Position numbers and translations under genes: made by a program. The notes beneath the pieces were generated by a model. That model was not told the DNA's origin. It saw nothing but the letters and a program-made list of their open reading frames with translations, and made no database searches. Positions 38,754-46,934 of a stretch of 64,000 nucleotides of DNA are shown here, piece by piece (positions within the stretch are counted from its first letter, which is position 1; every line of letters begins with the position of its first letter). The stretch is from Lachnobacterium bovis DSM 14045 (lineage in GTDB: Bacteria; Bacillota; Clostridia; Lachnospirales; Lachnospiraceae): NCBI RefSeq assembly GCF_900107245.1, contig NZ_FNPG01000005.1, positions 120,473-184,472 of the forward strand, read 5' to 3'.

Positions 38754-39896
38754 TTATTTTAAACCAAATAATTCTTCTAATTCATCTTCATGAATATCAG
38801 TACCAATTACACATAATCTTCCTGTATAATCTGGTTGACCATCTCTTAATTCATAGTCACCTGGAACCATATCGAAATAAATCCATTTTCCATCTGTTCC
38901 TTCAACCATACCTTTTGCTCTTAAAATATTATCAGAATCCACAAATTTCTTTAATACTTCTTCAATCTTTGATCTTTCAAACTTATGAGGTGTTTCTTTG
39001 CCCCAACTTGTAAATACATCATCTGCATGATGATGGCCATGCTCATGATGACAACACTCATGTCCTTCGTGATCATGATGATGTTCGTGGTCATGCTCAT
39101 GATGGCAGCACTCATGTCCTTCGTGATCATGATGATGTTCGTGATCATGGTCATGATGGCAACACTCGTGTCCTTCGTGATCATGATAATGTTCGTGGTC
39201 ATGGTCATGATGACAACACTCGTGTCCTTCGTGATCATGATGATGCTCGTGGTCATGTTCACTTGCTTTGTGTTCAGCTAATAATTTCATTTGAAGATTC
39301 TCCTGACCCTCAATTACTTTCAAAATCTGCTCACTTGTTATATCATCCCATGCAGTTGTAATAACTGCTGCTTTTGGATTTAAATTCTGAATCTGTGTAG
39401 TACAGAATTCTAACTGTTCATCATTAGCATTCTGAGTTCTACTTAAAATAACTGTTGTAGCATATTCAATCTGATTATTAAAGAACTCACCAAATGCCTT
39501 CATTTGCTTACTAGCTTTTAATGCGTTTACAACTGTAACTAAACCATTTAATTTAACATCGTGAGTTTTCTCCATATCAATAACAGACTTCATAACATCT
39601 GATAATTTACCTACCCCAGAAGGCTCAATGATAATTCTGTCAGGATTATATTTTGTTATAACTTCGTCTAAGCTTTTTGCAAAATCCCCAACTAATGTAC
39701 AACAAATACATCCTGAATTCATTTCAGTAATCTGAATTCCAGAATCTTTTAAAAAACCGCCATCTATACCTACTTCACCATATTCATTCTCTATTAAAAC
39801 AATCTTTTGTCCTTTTAATACTCCTGAAAGCATTTTTCTAATAAAAGTTGTTTTTCCTGCTCCAAGGAAACCAGAAATAATATCAATCTTTGTCAT
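38754..39896 (-). CDS. COG0523/CobW GTPase with His/Cys-rich repeat insert (metallochaperone)
   Basis: GTPase of the COG0523 metallochaperone family: Walker A SGFLGAGKTT (8-17), metal motif GCICC (62-66), IIEPSG (89-94) and a CobW C-terminal domain (about 305-380). Between them residues 213-290 form four 18-residue repeats of the type EHDHEHHHDHEGHECCHH plus a partial fifth, with about 40 histidines and eight cysteines. Such stretches store or pass zinc or nickel. Which metal is not decided by the sequence. The start ATG at 39896 follows GGAGC weakly; no Zur or NikR site was recognised. Confidence 0.9.
   Translation of the reverse strand: MTKIDIISGFLGAGKTTFIRKMLSGVLKGQKIVLIENEYGEVGIDGGFLKDSGIQITEMNSGCICCTLVGDFAKSLDEVITKYNPDRIIIEPSGVGKLSDVMKSVIDMEKTHDVKLNGLVTVVNALKASKQMKAFGEFFNNQIEYATTVILSRTQNANDEQLEFCTTQIQNLNPKAAVITTAWDDITSEQILKVIEGQENLQMKLLAEHKASEHDHEHHHDHEGHECCHHDHDHEHYHDHEGHECCHHDHDHEHHHDHEGHECCHHEHDHEHHHDHEGHECCHHEHGHHHADDVFTSWGKETPHKFERSKIEEVLKKFVDSDNILRAKGMVEGTDGKWIYFDMVPGDYELRDGQPDYTGRLCVIGTDIHEDELEELFGLK
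39045..39260. repeat. Four 54-bp in-frame tandem repeats encoding His/Cys units
   Basis: Four exact-length units (216 bp) differ at only a few bases, for example H to Y in the second and D to E at unit junctions. High identity suggests recent expansion and possible copy-number change between strains. Confidence 0.9.
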
Positions 39897-40046
39897 CGTA
39901 TCGCTCCTTTATATAAAAATATTATCATATTAGTTAGTCAAAAATAACTCACTTCTGTAGTTTACTTCTTTTATATGTAAAATGCAAGAGTTTTAAATCA
40001 TATTATAGTTTAAAACACCCTGTCATAATAGTATCAATACACAAAA

Positions 40047-40073
40047 GACTGCCGCACGTGCTATGCGACAGCC
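40047..40073 (-). terminator. Terminator of rpsU
   Basis: GACTGCCGCA (40047-40056) and TGCGACAGCC (40064-40073) pair with a G-T, and TCTTTTGTG follows on the minus strand. It lies 13 bases after the rpsU stop. Confidence 0.75.
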
Positions 40074-40085
40074 TTGAACTTAATA

Positions 40086-40262
40086 CTAATTGTATTTTCT
40101 TTTTCTTGCAGCTTCAGATTTTTTCTTGCGTTTTACGGATGGTTTTTCGTAATGTTCTCTTTTACGAATTTCCTGTTGGATACCTGCTTTTGCGCAGCTT
40201 CTCTTAAATCTACGTAAAGCGCTATCTAAAGTCTCGTTTTCTTTAACTGTTATACTAGACAT
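40086..40262 (-). CDS. rpsU: 30S ribosomal protein S21
   Basis: A 58-residue basic protein that is too short for a 60-residue cut-off. It begins [21 protein letters not shown] and ends with an Arg/Lys-rich tail, as S21 does. Its Cys in RSCAKAGI and the [12 protein letters not shown] motif are family marks. AGGTG lies before the ATG, with a stronger GGAGGGAGG further upstream. It sits alone between alaS and the COG0523 gene. Confidence 0.96.
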   Translation of the reverse strand: MSSITVKENETLDSALRRFKRSCAKAGIQQEIRKREHYEKPSVKRKKKSEAARKRKYN

Positions 40263-40403
40263 TATCTCACACCTAACCTCCCTCCAGTTGCATATTGTGC
40301 ATCAACTGTAAGGTAATCTTCATTGCACTATAAATTAGTTTATCAAAAAATCAAATTTTGTCAACACTTTTTGGTGATTTTTATAAAATTTTAATAAATC
40401 TTA

Positions 40404-43064
40404 TTATTTGATCATTGATTCTAATGCCATTCTAGCCTCAGCAATTGCCTCAGGAATTCCTTCTGGTTTCTTACCTCCAGCTTGTGCCATATTAGGGCGA
40501 CCACCACCGCCACCATTTACCTTAGAAGCGATAGCCTTAATTAAGTTTCCTGCATGTGCTCCAGCCTTCATTGCTTGTTCTGTAGCCATAGCAATAAGAT
40601 TTACTTTGCCTTCATTGTTAGAAGCAAGAACAACTACACCTTCACCTAATTTTTCTTTTAATTGGTCACCTAAATTTCTCAATTCATTCATATCAACATT
40701 GTCAACTGAAGTAGCAAGTAACTTAACACCTTTAACTTCAATAACTGAATCCATTACATCTCCGAGTGACTCTCTTGCAGCTTTGCTCTTTAATGACTCA
40801 ATTTCACTTGATAAAGCCTTATTTTCATCTAATAACGATTTTACTTTATCTAGTACATTAGCCTGAGTAGCTTTTAATGCTTTAGCCACCTCTTCTAAGC
40901 GTTTTTCTACATTACTGTAGTAACTGAATACATTATCTCCAGCAATAGCTTCTATACGTCTTGTATTAGCTGCAACGCCACTTTCAGATATAACTTTGAA
41001 TGCCACAATGTCTTTTGTATTCGAAACATGTGTACCTCCACATAGTTCTTTAGAAAAGTCTCCCATAGAAACTACACGTACGCTATCACCATATTTCTCA
41101 CCAAATAAAGCCATTGCACCTGATTTTTTTGCTTCATCTAATGTCATAACATTTGTTACAACTTCTAAACCTTCATTAATCTTTTGATTTACTAATTCTT
41201 CAACTTTTTTAACTTCTTCATCTGTCATTGCTTCAAAATGAGTAAAATCAAATCTAATTCTTTCGCCATCTTGATAAGAACCTGCTTGTTCAACATGGTT
41301 ACCTAATACTTCTCTTAAAGCACTTTGTAATAAATGTGTTGCAGAGTGATTTCTACAAACACTATTTCTATTAGCAGCATCCACTTTAAGTTCCACTGTA
41401 TCAGACACTTTAAACATGCCTTCAGTCAATTTACCAACATGACCGATTTTTCCGCCTAATAATTTAACTGTGTCTTTTACTTCGAATTTACCTTCACTTG
41501 ATAAAATCACACCACAATCACCTTGTTGTCCACCCATTGTTGCATAGAATGGTGTCTGATCTACAACGATTACGCCCTCATCGCCTTCTGCTAATGCATC
41601 AACGATATCTTCGTTTGTCGCTAATACACTAATTTTAGAACTGGCAACTAATTTATCATAACCGACAAATTCTGATGTAATACTTGGATCGACTTTCTGG
41701 AATACAGATGCTTCTCTACCTGTATAGTTAGTTGTCTTTCTTGCATCATGTGCTGTCTTTCTTTGAATTTCCATACATTCATCAAATTCAACCTGATCGA
41801 ATGTGAATCCTTTTTCTTCAAGAATTTCTGCTGTTAAATCAGCTGGAAATCCATATGTATCATATAACTTAAATGCATCTTTTCCTGATAATACTTTACT
41901 ACCAGCTTCTATCATCTTTTGCTGCATATCATTTAAGATAGAAAGACCCTGATCAATTGTGGCGTCAAATCTTTCTTCCTCTTTAGAAAGAACATTAAAA
42001 ATGAACTCTTTCTTGTCTTCTAATTCTGGATAGCCATCTTTACTATCTCTAATTACAACTTCTGCAACTTTTGGTAAAAATGTTCCTTTAATACCAAGCA
42101 TCTTACCGTGTCTTGCAGCTCGTCTAATTAAACGACGTAAAACATATCCTCTACCTTCATTAGTTGGCATGATACCATCTGAAATCATAAATGTTGATGA
42201 ACGAATATGATCTGTGATTACACGAATAGAAACATCATCAAGTGCATCTACATTGTATTTTTTGCCAGATAATTCACAAACTTTATCACGAATAGCTTTC
42301 ATTGTATCAACATCAAATACTGTATCTACCTCTTGCATTACTGTAGCTAAACGCTCTAATCCCATACCTGTATCAATATTCTTTTGTTTTAATTCAGAAT
42401 ATCCGCCTTTACCATCACCTTCAAACTGAGTAAATACGTTATTCCAAATTTCAATAAAACGATCACATTCACATCCTACCTTGCAATCAGGACTTCCACA
42501 TCCATATTTTTCTCCACGATCGTAATAGATTTCTGAGCATGGACCACATGGACCTGCACCATGCTCCCAGAAATTATCGCATTCTCCTGTTTCTGGATCA
42601 CGGTAGAAACGTGTAATCTTCTCAGCAGGAACTCCAACTTCTTTTGTCCAGATTTCAAAAGCTTCTTCATCTTCACCATAAATTGATGGATATAGACGTT
42701 CTGGATCCAACTCTAAAACCTTTGTTAAAAATTCCCAAGACCAATTTATAGCCTCATGTTTAAAATAATCTCCAAATGAGAAATTACCTAGCATTTCAAA
42801 AAATGTAAGATGACGTGCGGTTTTACCTACATTTTCGATATCACCTGTGCGTACACATTTCTGACAAGTTGTTACTCTTCTACGTGGTGGAATCTCTTCA
42901 CCTGTAAAGTATGGTTTAAGTGGTGCCATACCTGCATTAATTAGTAATAAACTGTTATCATTATGTGGTACTAATGAAAAACTCTTCATCTTAAGATGTT
43001 CTTTACTTTCAAAAAAATCAAGATACATTCGACGTAGGTCATTTACGCCATATTTCTTTTCCAT
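40404..43064 (-). CDS. alaS: Alanine-tRNA ligase
   Basis: AlaRS charges tRNA-Ala. The class II catalytic core (1-440) includes FFEMLGNFSFGDYFK and GMGLERL; the editing domain has HSATH (near 566) and CGGTHV (near 664); the C-terminal DHHA1 domain ends with VNGGGGGRPNMAQAGG. A cysteine-rich insertion (CGSPDCKVGCECD near 187) lies in the aminoacylation domain. Length 886 is normal. No T-box was seen in its leader. Confidence 0.98.
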   Translation of the reverse strand: MEKKYGVNDLRRMYLDFFESKEHLKMKSFSLVPHNDNSLLLINAGMAPLKPYFTGEEIPPRRRVTTCQKCVRTGDIENVGKTARHLTFFEMLGNFSFGDYFKHEAINWSWEFLTKVLELDPERLYPSIYGEDEEAFEIWTKEVGVPAEKITRFYRDPETGECDNFWEHGAGPCGPCSEIYYDRGEKYGCGSPDCKVGCECDRFIEIWNNVFTQFEGDGKGGYSELKQKNIDTGMGLERLATVMQEVDTVFDVDTMKAIRDKVCELSGKKYNVDALDDVSIRVITDHIRSSTFMISDGIMPTNEGRGYVLRRLIRRAARHGKMLGIKGTFLPKVAEVVIRDSKDGYPELEDKKEFIFNVLSKEEERFDATIDQGLSILNDMQQKMIEAGSKVLSGKDAFKLYDTYGFPADLTAEILEEKGFTFDQVEFDECMEIQRKTAHDARKTTNYTGREASVFQKVDPSITSEFVGYDKLVASSKISVLATNEDIVDALAEGDEGVIVVDQTPFYATMGGQQGDCGVILSSEGKFEVKDTVKLLGGKIGHVGKLTEGMFKVSDTVELKVDAANRNSVCRNHSATHLLQSALREVLGNHVEQAGSYQDGERIRFDFTHFEAMTDEEVKKVEELVNQKINEGLEVVTNVMTLDEAKKSGAMALFGEKYGDSVRVVSMGDFSKELCGGTHVSNTKDIVAFKVISESGVAANTRRIEAIAGDNVFSYYSNVEKRLEEVAKALKATQANVLDKVKSLLDENKALSSEIESLKSKAARESLGDVMDSVIEVKGVKLLATSVDNVDMNELRNLGDQLKEKLGEGVVVLASNNEGKVNLIAMATEQAMKAGAHAGNLIKAIASKVNGGGGGRPNMAQAGGKKPEGIPEAIAEARMALESMIK

Positions 43065-43111
43065 GAAAACTTTCCTCCAAAACTCTATGCAGCAACTATG
43101 CTGTTTTTATT

Positions 43112-43255
43112 TTAGTCTAATGTTTGTTTATTAGAATCTTTTTTATTGCGCATTTTGCGACATTTAACTCCAATTGTACCGCCTACAAAAGCGATAACAA
43201 CAATACCTAGCATTTTAACTAAGTAATTAAATAAAGCATTAAAAACTGTAATCAT
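43112..43255 (-). CDS. Small one-helix membrane protein upstream of alaS
   Basis: 47 residues: an amphipathic start (MITVFNALFNYLVK), one hydrophobic helix (about 15-30, with GIVVIAFVGGTIGVK) and a basic tail. GGAGG lies nine bases before the ATG and the stop is 47 bases before alaS, so this is a real gene, too small for standard cut-offs. Similar short membrane ORFs occur beside alaS in Lachnospiraceae; function is unknown and the automatic name vanadium nitrogenase sometimes given to such ORFs has no support. Confidence 0.75.
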   Translation of the reverse strand: MITVFNALFNYLVKMLGIVVIAFVGGTIGVKCRKMRNKKDSNKQTLD

Positions 43256-43314
43256 AATAGGTTTCCTCCTTATTTTTGCTCAATTAAAAATGTTCAAAAC
43301 CCATAACTTAATTC

Positions 43315-43343
43315 ATTATATATGAATTTTTATAAGATTTCAA
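43315..43343 (-). promoter_or_regulatory. Promoter of the small gene and alaS
   Basis: TTGAAA (43338-43343) and TATAAT (43315-43320) with a 17-base spacer on the minus strand. The start would be about 50 bases before the small gene's ATG. Confidence 0.7.
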
Positions 43344-43435
43344 TGTATCTTTTGAGTTTTGGGCTATAATTATATACTACAATAATTTAATCGACATTAT
43401 CAACACTACAATTTAGCTATTTTGTTTTAGATACT

Positions 43436-44740
43436 CTACTCCATTGAACGAATAATACTATTCGCTTTTTCATAAACTTCTGTCGGATCTATTCCAATAT
43501 TAAAGTTACCATCAGCATATAAAATTTCTCCATTTATAACTGTCATTTTTACGTTTATTTTACTTCCGCTATACACAATATTTTTAATAATATTATTAAT
43601 TGGTTGCATATTTGGTTGATTTAAATCTATAATTACAATATCAGCCTTTTTCCCTACTGCAATAGCATTACATTCACTTAGCCCCATAGCATCTGCACCA
43701 TCTGTGATAGCCATTTTCAAAACATCTTCTGCCTTTATACTGTTTGCAGTTTTATCTTTTACATTTGCCAAACCCGAAACTAGAAACATCTCTCTAAACA
43801 TATCAAGGCAATTATTGCTTGAAGGACCATCGGTTCCAATTCCGACCTTTATCCCATTTTTTCTAAATGTGCTAACAGGGGCTATTCCATCGTTTAACTT
43901 TAGATTTGATGCTGGACAAGTTATCATAGATAGATTTCTTTCTTTAAAAATGTCATAATCACTTTCATCCATCCAAATGCAGTGATACCCTCCTCCACCA
44001 TATTCAAGCAGACCTAATGAATCCATAAACTTTGTAGGAGACATTCCCCAGCGTTCTTTACATTCTTTTACTTCTAGTAAAGTTTCCGAATTATGTGTCC
44101 AAACCGGTAGCTTGTATTTATTGGAAAAAGCAGATAACTCCTCTAATAATTCTTTACTACAGGTATATTCCGCATGAAAACCTGGAACAAATTTTATTCT
44201 ATCTGACATATCATTGATTTTAAAATATTGTTCTTCAACTTCTTTTACAGATGAAGTAAAATTATTAAGTCCTGATGTAATCATGGTTCTAAAGCCTGTT
44301 TTTTCAGCAGCTTTAGCTGTTGCATATGGATATAGATACATATCAAATGATGTTGTAATACCACTTGTTAAGTATTCCATTATCCCTAGAATATTTAACC
44401 AATATACATCTTCTTCCTTCAATAATGCCTCTTTAGGAAAAATATGGTTTTGTAACCATTCCTGAAGTGGAACATCATCTGCATACGATCTTAAAAAAGT
44501 CATAGCTGTATGAGTATGTGCATTTTTAAATCCCGGAATCAAAACGTTTCCTTTTACATCAATTTCTCTATTCCAAATAATTATATCATTTTGTGCAAAA
44601 ACTTTATCTGAGTCTTTCCCATCTCCAACATATACGATAGTATCTCCTTTCACCCAGACCTCGCCTTTAATTACTTCAATATTATCTTTATCTTTTTGAC
44701 TCGGAGCCACTATTCTGGCGTTATAAAAACGAATATTCAT
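43436..44740 (-). CDS. Amidohydrolase, SAH/MTA/5'-deoxyadenosine deaminase family
   Basis: Metal-dependent deaminase of the MtaD/TrzA group. Zinc ligands HTHTAM (near 61), HAEYT and THNSET, and the catalytic GTDGPSSNN (near 305) are in order; the urease-like beta sandwich is at both ends. It likely converts adenosine-type nucleosides (SAH, methylthioadenosine, 5'-deoxyadenosine) to inosine forms. The ATG at 44740 follows AGAGG; the longer frame to 44785 lacks a site. Encoded next to purine nucleoside phosphorylase, which would act on the products. Confidence 0.85.
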   Translation of the reverse strand: MNIRFYNARIVAPSQKDKDNIEVIKGEVWVKGDTIVYVGDGKDSDKVFAQNDIIIWNREIDVKGNVLIPGFKNAHTHTAMTFLRSYADDVPLQEWLQNHIFPKEALLKEEDVYWLNILGIMEYLTSGITTSFDMYLYPYATAKAAEKTGFRTMITSGLNNFTSSVKEVEEQYFKINDMSDRIKFVPGFHAEYTCSKELLEELSAFSNKYKLPVWTHNSETLLEVKECKERWGMSPTKFMDSLGLLEYGGGGYHCIWMDESDYDIFKERNLSMITCPASNLKLNDGIAPVSTFRKNGIKVGIGTDGPSSNNCLDMFREMFLVSGLANVKDKTANSIKAEDVLKMAITDGADAMGLSECNAIAVGKKADIVIIDLNQPNMQPINNIIKNIVYSGSKINVKMTVINGEILYADGNFNIGIDPTEVYEKANSIIRSME

Positions 44741-44878
44741 TCTATCCTCTTTCCTTATATTATAAAGTTCCTGCAAGTATAACACTGCAAGAACTTCATC
44801 TATAAATTTTTATATTATTAATTGTTTTTTATTACTTTTTACTAGTTGCTTATTTTTTATTCTAAACTAACAAAATAA

Positions 44879-45724
44879 TTATAATTCTTCTTTAAATATT
44901 CTTCCAATTTCTATTATAGTATCTGTAACAAGTTTTTGGAACTTTGGCTCAGCTTCCTTTGCACTATCTTGTATCTCAGAATGTGTAAGTGGAATAGGAG
45001 AAATCCCTGATGCTAAATTCGAAATCAAAGATATCCCCACTATCTTCATACCCATATGATTAGCTGCAATTGCTTCACAAGCTGTGCTCATACCGACTGC
45101 TCCAGCTCCAAGCAGGCGACTCATAGCAACCTCACTTGGGCTTTCATATTGTGGACCTGTAAATTGCAAATAAACGCCTTCTTTAATTTGTATGTCATTT
45201 AAAGCTGCAACTTTTTTAACGATCTGTTGCAAATCTTCATCATAAATATGCGACATATCCGGGAATCTTGTTCCGAGTTCTTCTATATTTTCTCCAATCA
45301 ATGGTGAAGGCACAAATGAAGCTATTTGATCCTTTATTAGCATCAAATCTCCTGGTTTCATTCCTTGTAAAACTCCGCCAGCTGCATTTGTTAAAAACAA
45401 AACTTTAGCTCCCATTAATTTCATTAGTCTAGTAGGTAAAACAACATCTGACATTTCATATCCTTCATAATAATGCACTCTTCCCTGCATGCATACAACT
45501 CTAACATCCCCTATATAACCAAAAATAAACTGTCCTTTATGTCCCTGTACTGTTGAAACAGGAAAGCCTTCTATTTCATGGTAATCTAAGGTATGAACAA
45601 TTTTTATTTTTTCTCCATAGTTTCCTAAACCTGATCCTAAAATCAAAGCTACTTGAGGTTCAAAATCCACTTTACTTTTTATACTTTCATAACACTTCAT
45701 TAATTTTTCGTATACTGGACTCAT
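44879..45724 (-). CDS. punA: Purine nucleoside phosphorylase (trimeric type)
   Basis: PNP cleaves inosine and guanosine with phosphate. LGSGLGNYGEKI (near 28), VQGHKGQF (near 60), MQGRVHYYEGY, TNAAGG and GMSTACEAIAANH (near 210) are the family motifs. Length 281 is normal for the trimeric enzymes. AGGAGG precedes the ATG. Upstream are three 11-bp repeats at a 12-bp period. Confidence 0.94.
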   Translation of the reverse strand: MSPVYEKLMKCYESIKSKVDFEPQVALILGSGLGNYGEKIKIVHTLDYHEIEGFPVSTVQGHKGQFIFGYIGDVRVVCMQGRVHYYEGYEMSDVVLPTRLMKLMGAKVLFLTNAAGGVLQGMKPGDLMLIKDQIASFVPSPLIGENIEELGTRFPDMSHIYDEDLQQIVKKVAALNDIQIKEGVYLQFTGPQYESPSEVAMSRLLGAGAVGMSTACEAIAANHMGMKIVGISLISNLASGISPIPLTHSEIQDSAKEAEPKFQKLVTDTIIEIGRIFKEEL

Positions 45725-45814
45725 ATTTTATCCTCCTATCGTCTTATCTATTATAGTCTTATTTTTTATAGTTATTCTTCCTCTCAATTTAGAATAATTG
45801 CCTTTTTTTTATTA

Positions 45815-45849
45815 TTTCATTAATTCTTTCATTAATTTTTTCATTAATT
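45815..45849. repeat. Three direct repeats at 12-bp period upstream of punA
   Basis: TTTCATTAATT is found at 45815-45825, 45827-45837 and 45839-45849 (AATTAATGAAA on the minus strand). It lies about 95-125 bases upstream of the punA ATG. The exact repeat and period suggest a binding site array, but AT-rich slippage is possible. Confidence 0.6.
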
Positions 45850-45935
45850 AGTCAAATATTAATAAATATATGTATTATTCTATAGAAAAATTTTACATAT
45901 ATTTAAAGTATATCATAATATCATCTTATTATCAA

Positions 45936-46009
45936 AAAACCACCAAGTATTTATGTGATATAAACATGCCTATCAGGCAAAAAAGTATATCAAGCATACT
46001 CAGTGGTTT
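45936..46009 (-). terminator. Terminator of the YczE-like gene
   Basis: AAACCAC...AGTAT on the left and ATACT..GTGGTTT on the right, with further pairs toward the centre, form a long stem followed by a T-run on the minus strand. About 35 bases after the stop codon. The remainder of 45725-46044 contains only the repeats above and AT-rich spacer. Confidence 0.65.
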
Positions 46010-46044
46010 ATTTCGATTTTTTTATTTCAAAACTTATATCTATA

Positions 46045-46719
46045 TTAACATTCTTGTAATTCTTTATCTTCTACCATTCTTGCAATTGGTTTCTTAACCG
46101 CTGAAGCAGCTGGTCCAATAGTAAATGCCATAATCAATGTTACGACTCCTACTGTCTGTCCAAGTGAGAAACCGATAATTGTTGCTGTTAAGTCAATAAT
46201 AATTCTAACTATTTTGAACGGTACTTTACTTTGTTTATTTGCAATAATAATTGGAATAGCATCATATGGAGCTGTACCTAAATCAACTGCCATGTACACA
46301 GCTACTACAAAAATAAAAATTACAATTGAAACTAACATAATTGCAAGTCTCACGCCAAAAGATACATTATCTATATTGAATGATGGGAAATAATGTTTCA
46401 TAATAAATGCCATAAAATCATTAGCATAACCTACTACAAACATATTTAAAACTGTACCAAAACCAATTCCTGATTTATCAATAAAAAATATTATAATAAA
46501 TAAAAATAAATTAAATAACGCTTGCCAATTTCCTAAAGTCATGTGCACTTTACCTATAATACCAAAATTCATTGTAGAACATGGATCATTACCAAAATTA
46601 ACTAAATTAAGCCAATATACACAAAACCCAATAATAGTAACTGACACAAAACACATAATTAATCTTTTTAACATATGCGGTTTATTATATAAACCATCAA
46701 AAAACTCTTTCATATTCAT
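46045..46719 (-). CDS. YczE/YyaS/YitT-like membrane protein
   Basis: 224 residues with five or six hydrophobic segments. The motif GNDPCSTMNFGI near residue 45 and DLGTAPYDAIPI near 152 mark the YczE/YyaS family, two related halves. Role unknown; in Bacillus YczE is needed for surfactin production by an unclear mechanism. The ATG at 46719 lies 11 bases after GGAGG, which itself sits in an upstream in-frame ATG. A triplet of TGACG repeats lies just upstream. Confidence 0.75.
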   Translation of the reverse strand: MNMKEFFDGLYNKPHMLKRLIMCFVSVTIIGFCVYWLNLVNFGNDPCSTMNFGIIGKVHMTLGNWQALFNLFLFIIIFFIDKSGIGFGTVLNMFVVGYANDFMAFIMKHYFPSFNIDNVSFGVRLAIMLVSIVIFIFVVAVYMAVDLGTAPYDAIPIIIANKQSKVPFKIVRIIIDLTATIIGFSLGQTVGVVTLIMAFTIGPAASAVKKPIARMVEDKELQEC

Positions 46720-46754
46720 TATAAAATATTCCTCCATAATTTAATTTCAAGTTT

Positions 46755-46779
46755 CGTCAAAAAACGTCATTTTCCGTCA
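46755..46779 (-). repeat. Three TGACG elements at exact 10-bp period upstream of the YczE-like gene
   Basis: CGTCA on the plus strand at 46755, 46765 and 46775, about one helix turn apart. They fall between the predicted start point and the ATG. Confidence 0.6.
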
Positions 46780-46796
46780 AAGCGAATGCAGTAGTT

Positions 46797-46825
46797 ATTA
46801 TACCAAATATTCTTTTTTTTGCAAA
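46797..46825 (-). promoter_or_regulatory. Promoter of the YczE-like gene
   Basis: TTTGCA (46820-46825) and TATAAT (46797-46802) with a 17-base spacer on the minus strand. Confidence 0.5.
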
Positions 46826-46890
46826 GAGTTTTTTCGTGTTTTAGACCATTTTTTTGGCAAAAAACGCAAAAATTAGTACAGTTTACATAT

Positions 46891-46928
46891 AAAAAAGGTA
46901 TATCAACATCAAAATGCCGATATACCCT
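46891..46928 (-). terminator. Terminator of malQ
   Basis: GGTATATC and GATATACC form an 8-bp perfect stem around a 14-base loop, followed by six Ts on the minus strand. It lies just after the malQ stop. Confidence 0.8.
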
Positions 46929-46934
46929 TATGTT

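Noticed and set aside
38951..39281. Long ORFs in other frames over the histidine repeats
   Set aside because: They are Met/Thr/Ile or Met/Val repeats produced by the 54-bp units of the real gene; no ribosome sites.
43065..43345. T-box leader for alaS
   Set aside because: No AGGGTGGNACCGCG antiterminator motif; a small gene and promoter account for the region.
44767..44794. Hairpin GTTCCTGCA/TGCAAGAAC between punA and the amidohydrolase gene as a terminator
   Set aside because: No T-run follows on the minus strand; at most a processing site.
45870..46097. 75-residue plus-strand ORF
   Set aside because: Overlaps a terminator and the end of the YczE-like gene; no ribosome site.
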